NCBI GenBank assembly: GCA_049324115.1
Contig: JBMOMN010000009.1
Location: 186,001-250,000 of the forward strand
Source of the DNA: UBA5796 sp040752455
GTDB lineage: Bacteria; Chloroflexota; Anaerolineae; Anaerolineales; Villigracilaceae
Reading direction: 5' to 3'
Length of the DNA stretch: 64,000 nt
A model generated the notes under the pieces. The model was given only the letters and a program-made list of their open reading frames with translations, was not told the DNA's origin and ran no database searches. Position 1 is the first letter of the stretch. Every line of letters begins with the position of its first letter. The position numbers and the translations under genes were made by a program. Positions 17,315 to 25,070 of this stretch are shown here, piece after piece.

Positions 17315-18526
17315 TCACTCCTCCCGGAAACGCAGCCGGGCGGGTTCTTTCTGTTCCACCTGTTCGAGCGGGGTCAGGGTCGGCTCGCGCTGGTCGAAGC
17401 CGAAGCGCTCAAAGACCTCGGCGTAGTGTTCGATGATCTGCTGGCGGGTGAAGCCCATCTCCTCGTAAGCGTAGACGTGGTCGGAGGCGTAGGCCTGCGT
17501 CTCGGCGACGGCATCGGCGACGATCTTGTCCAGGCCGGGTTTGTCGGGGTAGCCGAACTGCTCGTAGAAGGCGCGCAGGACCCGCTCCGGGTTGCCGATC
17601 AGGTCGTCGTAGTGCAGGATCAGGTGACGGGGGGAAGGATGCGTGTCGAGATAACGCAGGGGGTGGCGGTACCAGTGCCGGGTCAGGTCCAGGATTTCGT
17701 CGAGGTAAAAATATCCCTCCCCCGGATCGGTGGACTGGCGGCGGGCGTAGTTGATCCACGAGACGGTGGAGGGCAGCATGTCGAGCGGGTTGCGGACGAG
17801 GTAGATGATGCGGGCGTCGGGGAAGAATTCGGTCAGGGTCTCGATCTTGGGGCTGAAAGCCGGGTTCTTGGCGACGAAGTATTTTTTGCCGGTGGCGTAC
17901 AGGTGGCGCTGGAGCATGGATTTGTAGAAGCCCATGACCCGGCGCTTGTGGTCGGGCGGGAGCGCTTCGTCGAAGTGGATGTAATCCGGCATCTCGTCCA
18001 GGAAGGGGAACAGGTAGCTGACGAAGTAGCCGTCCCAGTTCTGGAAGTGGATGTTTTCGTCTTCTTCGGGTTTGAAGAACGAGATGGGATGGATGCGGAC
18101 CCTGCCGAGGGTGGCCCGGTCGAAAGCGTGCAGGACCCGGTGGAGGATCCCGCCAAAGCGGTTGTCGAGGCGGGCGACGAGTTGGGTCAGCTTCTTCTGG
18201 GTGACCGAGGGGGCCAGGTAGATGTCCCAGATGGTCAGGCTGGTGAAGATGTCGTCCCGCGAAAGCAGGCGGTGGAGGAAGGTCGAGCCGCTGCGGAAGT
18301 TGCCCAGGATGAAGAGCGGCTTCTCGACCGGCTGGTTTTTATATCCGGGGAAAAGCAGGTCATCGAGAAAAAAGAAGAACCAGTGGATCAGCCCCCCAAC
18401 CGGCCAGACAAGATAGAACAGGATGAGGAAGATCAGGCGTTTGCGGGTCAGCCGGGCGGGCGTGCCTTTGGATTTGAAGAACGAGCGGTAGAACATGCGC
18501 CAGAACAGGCGGAAGTTGTAGGACAT
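17315..18526 (-). CDS. Sulfotransferase-family protein with N-terminal membrane segment
   Basis: This 403-residue protein should transfer sulfate from PAPS to a glycan or lipid. FILGNFRSGSTFLHRLL is the 5'-phosphosulfate loop and YLVRNPLDMLPSTVSW the 3'-phosphate motif. A hydrophobic stretch (about 30-58, LIFLILFYLVWPVGGLIHWFFFFL) precedes the catalytic domain, so it is probably tethered to the membrane. The start at MSYNFRLFWRMF (18526) is preferred. The frame continues 50 codons upstream through Cys/Arg/Ser-rich sequence overlapping a repeat, which does not look coding. The gene is monocistronic. The acceptor is unknown; the surface-glycan genes in the window make a polysaccharide acceptor plausible. 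Confidence 0.85.
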   Translation of the reverse strand: MSYNFRLFWRMFYRSFFKSKGTPARLTRKRLIFLILFYLVWPVGGLIHWFFFFLDDLLFPGYKNQPVEKPLFILGNFRSGSTFLHRLLSRDDIFTSLTIWDIYLAPSVTQKKLTQLVARLDNRFGGILHRVLHAFDRATLGRVRIHPISFFKPEEDENIHFQNWDGYFVSYLFPFLDEMPDYIHFDEALPPDHKRRVMGFYKSMLQRHLYATGKKYFVAKNPAFSPKIETLTEFFPDARIIYLVRNPLDMLPSTVSWINYARRQSTDPGEGYFYLDEILDLTRHWYRHPLRYLDTHPSPRHLILHYDDLIGNPERVLRAFYEQFGYPDKPGLDKIVADAVAETQAYASDHVYAYEEMGFTRQQIIEHYAEVFERFGFDQREPTLTPLEQVEQKEPARLRFREE

Positions 18527-18729
18527 GGAGGGCCTTTTACCACAAAGACAAGAGCGGGAGAAGACTTCGGAAGTCTTTTTGGAGGCGCTGCGACAGGGAA
18601 GCTTCCGGGAAGACTTCCGATGTCTGGCACACACACAAAAAGGCCGGACGGCCTTTGGTTTGGGCAATTCTATCACCGAACAGGCGAAGGGATGGGTTAA
18701 CGATTGGTGAAAATCCCCCGATGAAAAAA
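18527..18729. other. Intergenic gap with GAAGACTTCCG direct/inverted repeats
   Basis: This short gap holds GAAGACTTCGGAAGTCTT (an inverted repeat near 18562) and a related GGGAAGACTTCCG near 18605. No gene is seen. Confidence 0.5.
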
Positions 18730-18756
18730 GTAGGTCACGTTTGAAACGTGACCTAC
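18730..18756. repeat. REP palindrome 6
   Basis: GTAGGTCACGTTTGAAACGT followed by GACCTAC: the longest perfect copy, symmetric through the flanking GTAG/CTAC. Confidence 0.9.
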
Positions 18757-18773
18757 CTGGTGCGTCGTACTTA

Positions 18774-18797
18774 CCAGTTTAAAACGTGACCTGCCTA
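18774..18797. repeat. Degenerate REP 7 containing the tldE stop
   Basis: CAGTTTAAAACGTGACCTGC, then CTA. The right half is intact and supplies the TAG stop (18795-18797) of the tldE gene; the left half has decayed. Confidence 0.7.
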
Positions 18798-20180
18798 GAA
18801 CGACGGGTTGGAGTGCGAGATCTCCAGGTCGTCCACCTGCATGAAGCGCGGCACCACGTAAGCGACGGGATTGCGCGCCCCGTAGCTCTGCGACTGGTTG
18901 CAGGCAACCGTATCCTGCGAGAGCCAGGCCACCTTGTCGCCGAAGATGTCGAGCAGGCTCTGGGTCAGGCGCACGTTGAAGGGGACTACGACCGAGCCGT
19001 CGGCTTTGAGCAGCAGCGCCCCGAAGCGCGAACTGCCGGTGATAACGCCTTTGGACGGGTTGACGATGTTCATGTAGTGCAGGAAGGGGATGTAAAGCAC
19101 GTCCTTTTGGCGCGGCATCTTGACCAGTTCTTCGAGCGAGGCGGCCTTGACTTCGCCGGGGTGCAGGTACAGACTCTTGCGCATCACGGTGTGGCCGCTA
19201 GGCTCCGCCCCGAACTCGTCGGCGTCGTCCTGGAACCAGGCGAAACCTTTGAAGATGCCTTTATCGAAGAAGGCGAAGGGATTGCGCTCGAGGCCCATGA
19301 AATCCCGCTTGAACGGGTACGTGTCCAGCAGGCGGGGATCGTCCACCAGCGTGACCTTGTCCGAGAAGACCTTCTGGCCGAGCTTGTCCTCCGCCACGAA
19401 CGAGAAGCCGCGTTTCATCGAGCCGCCGCTGAAGCCGATCCAGTTCATAAAGTGGACCATGTCGGCGATGGCCGCCGGGCCGAAAACGATGTCGTAGCTG
19501 CCGGTGGGCAACTGCTGGCGCGGGTCCTGCCGGAAGCGGTCGAGGAGGAAGGACAAATCCCGGTTAAGGGAAGCAGGATCGAGGTCCGGTTTGCGATAGG
19601 CCGACTGCTCGGCGATGATCTCCCATTTCTCGGTCTCGTGGGCCAGCACGGCCGTCACCTGCGCGTCCGAAGTCTTGAAATACTGGGTGTGCTCCGAACG
19701 GGTGGTGATCGCCGCCAGCACGTTCGTCCCGGAGGAGAAGATGCCAGAGAGTTTGAGATGCTCGGCTTCGAGGTCGCCGGCTACTTTGTTGAAGTAGTCC
19801 AGGCGCTCGGCGTTGCTGAGCTGGGCCAGGGCCTCGTCGTAGCCGCTCTCGTCGGCGAAGGAGCCGGTGTAGGCGGCGACGGTCGGCTGGTAGGTCAGCG
19901 GCATGGCGTGTTCGACCATCTCGGCCGCGGTGTCTATGCCGCGCTTCATCTCGTCCAGTTTCGCCAGGTCGGTGATGAGTTCGAAGCTGGCCCGTTTGCG
20001 GCCCGAATAGGCGGTGATGTCGAGCCGGATCAGGTGCTCGTTGGTGTTGAGCGAGATGGCCGAGTTGGCGAAGCGCATCAAATAGCTGTCTTCTTCGTGG
20101 TAGAAGAGCGAGACCTCGTAGCCTTTTTGGAGGGCGTAAGCGCGCAGGTCGCGCAGGGTTTGCAGGATTCTGTCTTTCAC
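18795..20180 (-). CDS. tldE: TldE/PmbA-family metalloprotease subunit
   Basis: This 461-residue partner of TldD belongs to the TldD/PmbA family, which lacks the zinc motif and forms a heterodimeric protease that degrades unfolded peptides or matures modified peptides. The start is a GTG at 20178-20180 with GGAGAATAATC upstream, two bases after the tldD stop; frames extending further upstream read through tldD and are shadows. Family features include the central SSGTNVLAAITTRSEHTQYF region, GPAAIADMVHF and the C-terminal GSSRFGALLLKADG. No HExxxH is present, as expected for this subunit. Its stop lies in a REP copy. Confidence 0.9.
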   Translation of the reverse strand: MKDRILQTLRDLRAYALQKGYEVSLFYHEEDSYLMRFANSAISLNTNEHLIRLDITAYSGRKRASFELITDLAKLDEMKRGIDTAAEMVEHAMPLTYQPTVAAYTGSFADESGYDEALAQLSNAERLDYFNKVAGDLEAEHLKLSGIFSSGTNVLAAITTRSEHTQYFKTSDAQVTAVLAHETEKWEIIAEQSAYRKPDLDPASLNRDLSFLLDRFRQDPRQQLPTGSYDIVFGPAAIADMVHFMNWIGFSGGSMKRGFSFVAEDKLGQKVFSDKVTLVDDPRLLDTYPFKRDFMGLERNPFAFFDKGIFKGFAWFQDDADEFGAEPSGHTVMRKSLYLHPGEVKAASLEELVKMPRQKDVLYIPFLHYMNIVNPSKGVITGSSRFGALLLKADGSVVVPFNVRLTQSLLDIFGDKVAWLSQDTVACNQSQSYGARNPVAYVVPRFMQVDDLEISHSNPSF

Positions 20181-20182
20181 GA

Positions 20183-21637
20183 TTATTCTCCAATGCGGGT
20201 GTTGTCGAAACGGCAGACCGGGATGCCGTGCCCGAGCTGCATCACCTGGTTGGGCTGGCCTTTGCCGCAGTTGTTGACGAACTGCACCCGCCAGGTGGAC
20301 TCGTCGCCCACCGCCGAGAGCGAGTTCCAGAATTTGACCGTATCGCCCTTGTAGGTGGCGTTCTTGACCACCTTGGTGATCTTGCCGTCGTCCACCAGCC
20401 AGCCGATCTCGGTGCCGAAGTGGAACTGCTCCCGGTTCGAGCCGATGGACCACGAGCGATCGCCGTCCATGAGGATGCCGCGCTCGGTGTTGGCGATGAT
20501 GTCGTCGAGCGAGCCGTCCGTGCCGGGGTCAATGTTGATGTTGGTCATGCGTTCGATGGGGACGCGGTAGAAGGATGTGGCCCGGTTGGCTCCGCCGCTG
20601 CCGTCGAAAATCTGCCGCTTGGCCTTGACGTTGGCTTCCTCGACCATTTGACGCCCGGTGATGGCCCCGACCAGGATGCCCCTGTCAATGAGGACGTTGT
20701 CCCGGGCCGGGACGCCGTCATCGTCGTACCCGAAACTTCCCGGACTGTTGGGCAGGGTCGCGTCGGCCCGGGCGGTTAACTTGCCCGAGCCGTATCTCAG
20801 CTTGCCGAAATCGTCGAGCGTGACGAACGAGCCGCCGGCGTAAGCCAGCTCGTAGCCCAGGATGCGGTCCAGTTCGAGGGCGTGGCCGATGGTCTCGTGG
20901 GTTTGCAGGTACATGATCCCCGGCAACAGGATGACCGAGCGGTCTTCCTTGGGGCAGTCATCGGCGGCGAGCATCTCGTTCAGTTCCCTGACGATGCGTT
21001 CGGCGTTCTCGTCGAACAGGGCCGGGTTGATCGATTCCCAGCCGCGCGTGTCGCCCTGGCGGTTGAGCTTGTACTTGCGTTCGTGGCTCATGCCCTGCGC
21101 GTCCAGGCCGTTGACCTCCAGCGAGGAGAACACCTCGGTGATATTCTTCTCGATCTCGCTGCCCTCCGAGTCGACAAAGATGATCTGCTTGCGCATGAAG
21201 TTCAGGTCGGCGGAACGCTGGAAGACGCCCTTCTGGTTGAGCTTGTCGTCCATGGCCTTGAGGAAAGCGACCTTTTCGTTCAACGGGACCTCGAACGGGC
21301 TGATCCGGCTGGGGCTGGTGAACGAGGCCTGGAGGATGTCCTTCTCCGCCAGCCGCACCGGGAACGTGACCCGCTCGGCGGCGGTTCGGGCGTTGTCGAG
21401 AGCCTTGTCGAAAACTGCGGCGATGTCGCTCATATCGGACGAGGCCGAAAATCCCCAGGCGCCCTTGTACAGCACCCGGATGCCCATCCCGCTCTCGCGG
21501 GAAGCCGCGGTGACTTTGAGATTGCCGTTCCACATCAGCAGGTAGTTCTGCTCCTCGAAGGGATACCAGCGGCAGTCCGCGTAAGTGGCCCCCATGCCTT
21601 TGACACGATCCAACTCTTTCTTGATCTGATCGAGCAT
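20183..21637 (-). CDS. tldD: TldD metalloprotease subunit
   Basis: This 484-residue zinc protease subunit carries the TldD motif HETIGHALELD (HExxxH), followed by AYAGGSFVTLDDFG and a distal CRF near the C-terminus. With TldE it forms a cytosolic protease with a gated chamber. AAGGAGATGTGTA is an excellent ribosome site. The ATG overlaps the stop of the preceding membrane-protein gene by one base (TAATG), and tldE starts two bases after its own stop, so all three genes are likely cotranscribed. Confidence 0.95.
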   Translation of the reverse strand: MLDQIKKELDRVKGMGATYADCRWYPFEEQNYLLMWNGNLKVTAASRESGMGIRVLYKGAWGFSASSDMSDIAAVFDKALDNARTAAERVTFPVRLAEKDILQASFTSPSRISPFEVPLNEKVAFLKAMDDKLNQKGVFQRSADLNFMRKQIIFVDSEGSEIEKNITEVFSSLEVNGLDAQGMSHERKYKLNRQGDTRGWESINPALFDENAERIVRELNEMLAADDCPKEDRSVILLPGIMYLQTHETIGHALELDRILGYELAYAGGSFVTLDDFGKLRYGSGKLTARADATLPNSPGSFGYDDDGVPARDNVLIDRGILVGAITGRQMVEEANVKAKRQIFDGSGGANRATSFYRVPIERMTNINIDPGTDGSLDDIIANTERGILMDGDRSWSIGSNREQFHFGTEIGWLVDDGKITKVVKNATYKGDTVKFWNSLSAVGDESTWRVQFVNNCGKGQPNQVMQLGHGIPVCRFDNTRIGE

Positions 21638-22665
21638 TACACATCTCCTTGTTGGTTGGCATTCAATACTTTCGGATTATAGGACAGAAAATCGTAAATG
21701 ACCAACGGGATGAAAATACTCATCCACGTAAAATATTGCAGGAACAAGACCGGGTTGAAACCGATGAAGATGGCCATAACGACCAGGGCCGAGGTGAACT
21801 TGCCGAGGTCGAGCTTCCAGGCCAAAATGAAAAACAATGCGAACAAGACCAGCATCGGCAAGCGCCCTGCAAAGCCATCCAGTTGAAATAAAACATCGAT
21901 CGTCGGCGCCGGCAAGTGAAGGGATGCCCGTCGAGTTACGGAAAACAAGATGGATTTGACGAACCCGGAAAAATCCCAAAACAGGAATGGCATGGATGAG
22001 AATACGGGAACTGATGCAATCAAGGCCCCGCTCTCTGCGAGGGCTTTGAATGGGTTTTTCTTCTCTCTTTTGACGACCCAAATGATGTAAAGCGGCAGCA
22101 AGAAAATCCCGATTTGTTTCAAAGCCAGGGAGACGCTGTAAAGAACCAGCGACAGGCGAGGGCGCTCATCGAATAGCAAGAGGGAGGCAATCAGGAAGAA
22201 GATAGGGATCGATTCGAAATTGGCAACCTGCAGATCATTCAAAGGCCACCTGTATAAAACCCAGAATCCGGCTGAGAAAAACCCCAGCAATGCCTGCCCT
22301 TTCCTGGCGAACGCAAAATAGACCAAAGCGGCGATTTCAAGGTGCAGGATGGAGATGACTATCCTCCAGAATAGGGACCAGGACTCCAGGTCGTCCAGGC
22401 CGGCTGCCTGGGACAGGGCAGACAGTTCGTAGAAAAGCGGGAAGTAGGTGGCATATTTGTGATTTTCGCGCATGTCCCCGGCATGGATGCGCGAATAGGG
22501 GTTTTCACCATCGAGGAGTCTTTGCCCCTCGACCCAGGAATAGTAAACATCCATGCTGTCATCAATTTCCCACTCCATGAACTGCCTGACAAGGACGGCC
22601 CCCAGGATGATGATAACGGTAAATCCAATCAAGACAAGGATTTTTTTCGTGCCGGAACCGGACAT
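21637..22665 (-). CDS. Polytopic membrane glycosyltransferase-like protein (GT87/DUF2029 type)
   Basis: This protein of 342 residues has about nine hydrophobic helices and an early acidic periplasmic loop (DDSMDVYYSWVEGQRLLDGENPYSR). The DVYYxW...G.NPY pattern is typical of polyprenyl-phosphate-dependent mannosyltransferases of the GT87/DUF2029 group. I prefer the ATG at 22665 (MSGSGTKK), with GAGAGG upstream, to the TTG five codons earlier. Its stop overlaps the tldD start. The sugar and acceptor cannot be read from the sequence. Confidence 0.7.
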   Translation of the reverse strand: MSGSGTKKILVLIGFTVIIILGAVLVRQFMEWEIDDSMDVYYSWVEGQRLLDGENPYSRIHAGDMRENHKYATYFPLFYELSALSQAAGLDDLESWSLFWRIVISILHLEIAALVYFAFARKGQALLGFFSAGFWVLYRWPLNDLQVANFESIPIFFLIASLLLFDERPRLSLVLYSVSLALKQIGIFLLPLYIIWVVKREKKNPFKALAESGALIASVPVFSSMPFLFWDFSGFVKSILFSVTRRASLHLPAPTIDVLFQLDGFAGRLPMLVLFALFFILAWKLDLGKFTSALVVMAIFIGFNPVLFLQYFTWMSIFIPLVIYDFLSYNPKVLNANQQGDV

Positions 22666-22723
22666 TTCCCGACCTCTCAAATGGACAGGGTGAACGCAAA
22701 TGACATCATACCACTCGAACCGG

Positions 22724-23317
22724 TTAATCGGGACGATCGTTTTTATCCACCCGGAAAACGAACTCGATCTCCTCGAAGCCTCCCACCCAGAAACACCACA
22801 GACGCGAACAGATCCAGGGGGAGAGGTTGGCGAAGAAGTCGAAGAACGCGCCGAGCGTCCGCCCGATGTAGTATACCGACGCAGGGAGTATGGTCTTCTT
22901 CATGTAGGGCTGGGCGAACCAGCGGAAACGCATCTTTTCGAGCTTGAGCGGGATCTTCTGGTAGCCGGGCTTGAAATCCGGGTTGAAGTAGAGCGGAAAA
23001 GTGACGTCGAAGCTGCGCTTGTGGTCCGCGTGGGTGAAGCCGCGTGAGAAGTGCGGCACTCGCAGGTGGACGGTCGCGCCGTGCCTGGCGATCCGGTACA
23101 GTTCCTCCACCACGCGGAAAGCGTTTTCCAGGTGTTCGAGCACGTGGTCGGCTTCGATCACGTCGAAGTAGTCGTCCTCGAACGGATAGGGGAACCGGTT
23201 CAGGTCGTGGCGCACGTCCGGCTCGGAGATGGAGGTGAAATCCACGTTGACGTAGCCTTCTTTCAGGAATTCACCGGAGCCGAGGTTGAGCTTTCGGGAT
23301 AGATTTTGGGCAGGCAC
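22724..23317 (-). CDS. Class I SAM-dependent methyltransferase
   Basis: This 197-residue protein has motif I KLNLGSGEFLKEGYVNVDF and the post-I/motif II region FDVIEADHVLEHLENAFRVVEE, typical of small Methyltransf_11-type enzymes encoded in polysaccharide loci. A C-terminal part with aromatic residues (SPWICSRLWCFWVGGFEE) may contact a membrane. The acceptor is unknown. It is separated from the next genes by short gaps and lies in a run of minus-strand glycan genes. Confidence 0.85.
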   Translation of the reverse strand: MPAQNLSRKLNLGSGEFLKEGYVNVDFTSISEPDVRHDLNRFPYPFEDDYFDVIEADHVLEHLENAFRVVEELYRIARHGATVHLRVPHFSRGFTHADHKRSFDVTFPLYFNPDFKPGYQKIPLKLEKMRFRWFAQPYMKKTILPASVYYIGRTLGAFFDFFANLSPWICSRLWCFWVGGFEEIEFVFRVDKNDRPD

Positions 23318-23389
23318 GGTTCTATTTTCTCACTTTCTCATTAAGGCATTCCAGAGAGTGTTCAAAAATCAGGATTCAACACAGATGCA

Positions 23390-23466
23390 CACAGATGAAC
23401 GCCGATTTTTTGATAAAAGCCCTGATGAAAACGCTCGTAAATCCATTTTATCTGCGTTCATCTGTG
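23390..23466. repeat. 13-bp inverted repeat in intergenic gap
   Basis: CACAGATGAACGC at 23390-23402 pairs perfectly with GCGTTCATCTGTG at 23454-23466. It resembles widely dispersed intergenic palindromes. No gene lies in 23318-23512. Confidence 0.7.
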
Positions 23467-23512
23467 GTTAAAAACAAATTTCGCCTATGCCAGGTACTGG
23501 CAAAACGCTTTC

Positions 23513-25066
23513 TCAAGGCGTGAGGCGGCGGTAAAGGGTCTGGTTTTCGATGGTGGTTTCCCGGACGTAGTTATCAGCCAGTTCGTCCCTCAGCCAGAGC
23601 GGGATTTCGGTACCCTCGGTCAAAGTCCACCCCACCACGACGTAAAGCGGCTCCGGGTCGAAAACCCGTCCCGGCGGCCCCAGGGCCGGGATGTAGCCTG
23701 TCCACAAAACGTCCGAGGAAGAGCGGCGGCCAGACAGGTAATTGACCTGGGCCAGGGCCGTCCAGGCCAGCACGGTATCGCCCGGCTGCGAGTGGTCCCG
23801 CAGATACCCGGCGACCCTGGAAGCCGCGAAATAATTCCCGCCCTGGTAGGGGCCGTCCAGCAGGAACCGGTCATAAGCGATTTGCCCGGATTTATACCGG
23901 AGATAAGCGCCGTAATAAGGCCCGGATGCCCAAAAGAGATTGGCCAAGACGGCCAGGAGGATGCCGGCCGGGACAGCTTTTCCAAAAAACGCTGCCCACG
24001 CGTGACCCCGAGCCTGCGCGGCAAATTCGACGGCGTAGGCTGCAACGACAATCGCAAACGGCGGGACCAGGAGCAGCGCATAATGTTCGAAATAGAACCG
24101 CGAGGCCCCGGCCACCAGCAGGGAGGCCAGGCTCCAGGCCAACAGCAGTGTTCCTTCCGCCGCCTGGGGCGACCTGCTTCGATAGAGTTTGGGAAGCCTG
24201 TAGCCGGTTTGAACCAACCCCGCGACCGCCAGGAAAGCAAAGACGGCCACCACCCTCCAGAGCATGACCAGCGGGAGGGCGGGAATGGCGATCACCGGCA
24301 ACTGCGACCCCAGGTAGCCCACGCCCAGCGTGAACACCAGCAGCAACCGGGAGAGCGCGCCGGCCGCGTAAAAATAAGCCAGGACGATCGCCAACGGCGC
24401 GAGGAAGCCCGCAGCCATTCCAAACCAGCGAAGGGCGAGCCGCCGCCACTTCGGATTGTCATTACCGGTGAGGGTTTCAGCCAGAAGCATCACCGCCACC
24501 GCGAACAGCGACGAAAGGTAAATCGCCTTGTAGAGAAAAGCTATCCCGCCCAGGAGACCGGTCAAAAAATAAGCCGGCAAGCCGCCTTGGTTCCGCCGGG
24601 CGCGGAGTCCCGCCAGGATCACCAGGGAAAGAGGCAGGTTGGCAAACAATTCGATCTGGCCGGTATCGCCGAAGAGACGCGTAAGCGAACTGACCCCGAT
24701 GAATAAGATCGCAGCCGCCAGCCCAACGCTGCGGTTCCCCAATTCCCTTCCGATCTGGTAGATAACCCAGGCCGTGACCCAGACCCAGAAGACCAGCGCA
24801 ATTTTGACGGACCGGTATCCATCCCCCAGGATTCCAAAAATTGCCGCATAGGTGTAATACGCGCCGGGGAGGTGATGCGCCGGATGGTGGGTCAGGTAGA
24901 GCGGCTCGCCACCCAGGATCAGGCGGGCGTGATAGGCTATTGCCCCGCTGTCGTTGTCGAAGGGGATCTCGACGGACGGCAGCCTGAACGCCAGCGCCAG
25001 CAGGCCGAGGAGCGCAAGGTGAAGGGCGGTCGTGACCCAGGACGGTTTGGCTCTCACGAGGACCAC
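23513..25066 (-). CDS. GT39-like polytopic glycosyltransferase
   Basis: This 517-residue protein with about eleven transmembrane helices is similar to PMT/ArnT-like transferases. An Asp-rich first periplasmic loop (PFDNDSGAIAYHARLILGG) and a conserved HHPAHHLPGAYYTYAAIF follow the first helix. The last 120 residues are a soluble extracytoplasmic domain. A paralogue at 27813-29321 repeats the same pattern (KDSGAIAYHARQIL, HHPNHHLPGAFYTY), so the pair arose by duplication around asnB and a methyltransferase. It probably moves a sugar from polyprenyl phosphate to a surface acceptor. GTG-like or ATG starts further downstream are less likely because the first helix would be lost. Confidence 0.75.
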   Translation of the reverse strand: MVLVRAKPSWVTTALHLALLGLLALAFRLPSVEIPFDNDSGAIAYHARLILGGEPLYLTHHPAHHLPGAYYTYAAIFGILGDGYRSVKIALVFWVWVTAWVIYQIGRELGNRSVGLAAAILFIGVSSLTRLFGDTGQIELFANLPLSLVILAGLRARRNQGGLPAYFLTGLLGGIAFLYKAIYLSSLFAVAVMLLAETLTGNDNPKWRRLALRWFGMAAGFLAPLAIVLAYFYAAGALSRLLLVFTLGVGYLGSQLPVIAIPALPLVMLWRVVAVFAFLAVAGLVQTGYRLPKLYRSRSPQAAEGTLLLAWSLASLLVAGASRFYFEHYALLLVPPFAIVVAAYAVEFAAQARGHAWAAFFGKAVPAGILLAVLANLFWASGPYYGAYLRYKSGQIAYDRFLLDGPYQGGNYFAASRVAGYLRDHSQPGDTVLAWTALAQVNYLSGRRSSSDVLWTGYIPALGPPGRVFDPEPLYVVVGWTLTEGTEIPLWLRDELADNYVRETTIENQTLYRRLTP

Positions 25067-25070
25067 TCCC

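Noticed and set aside
17426..20354. Long plus-strand frames opposite the sulfotransferase and tldE
   Set aside because: They mirror genes with clear motifs and carry no signature of their own.
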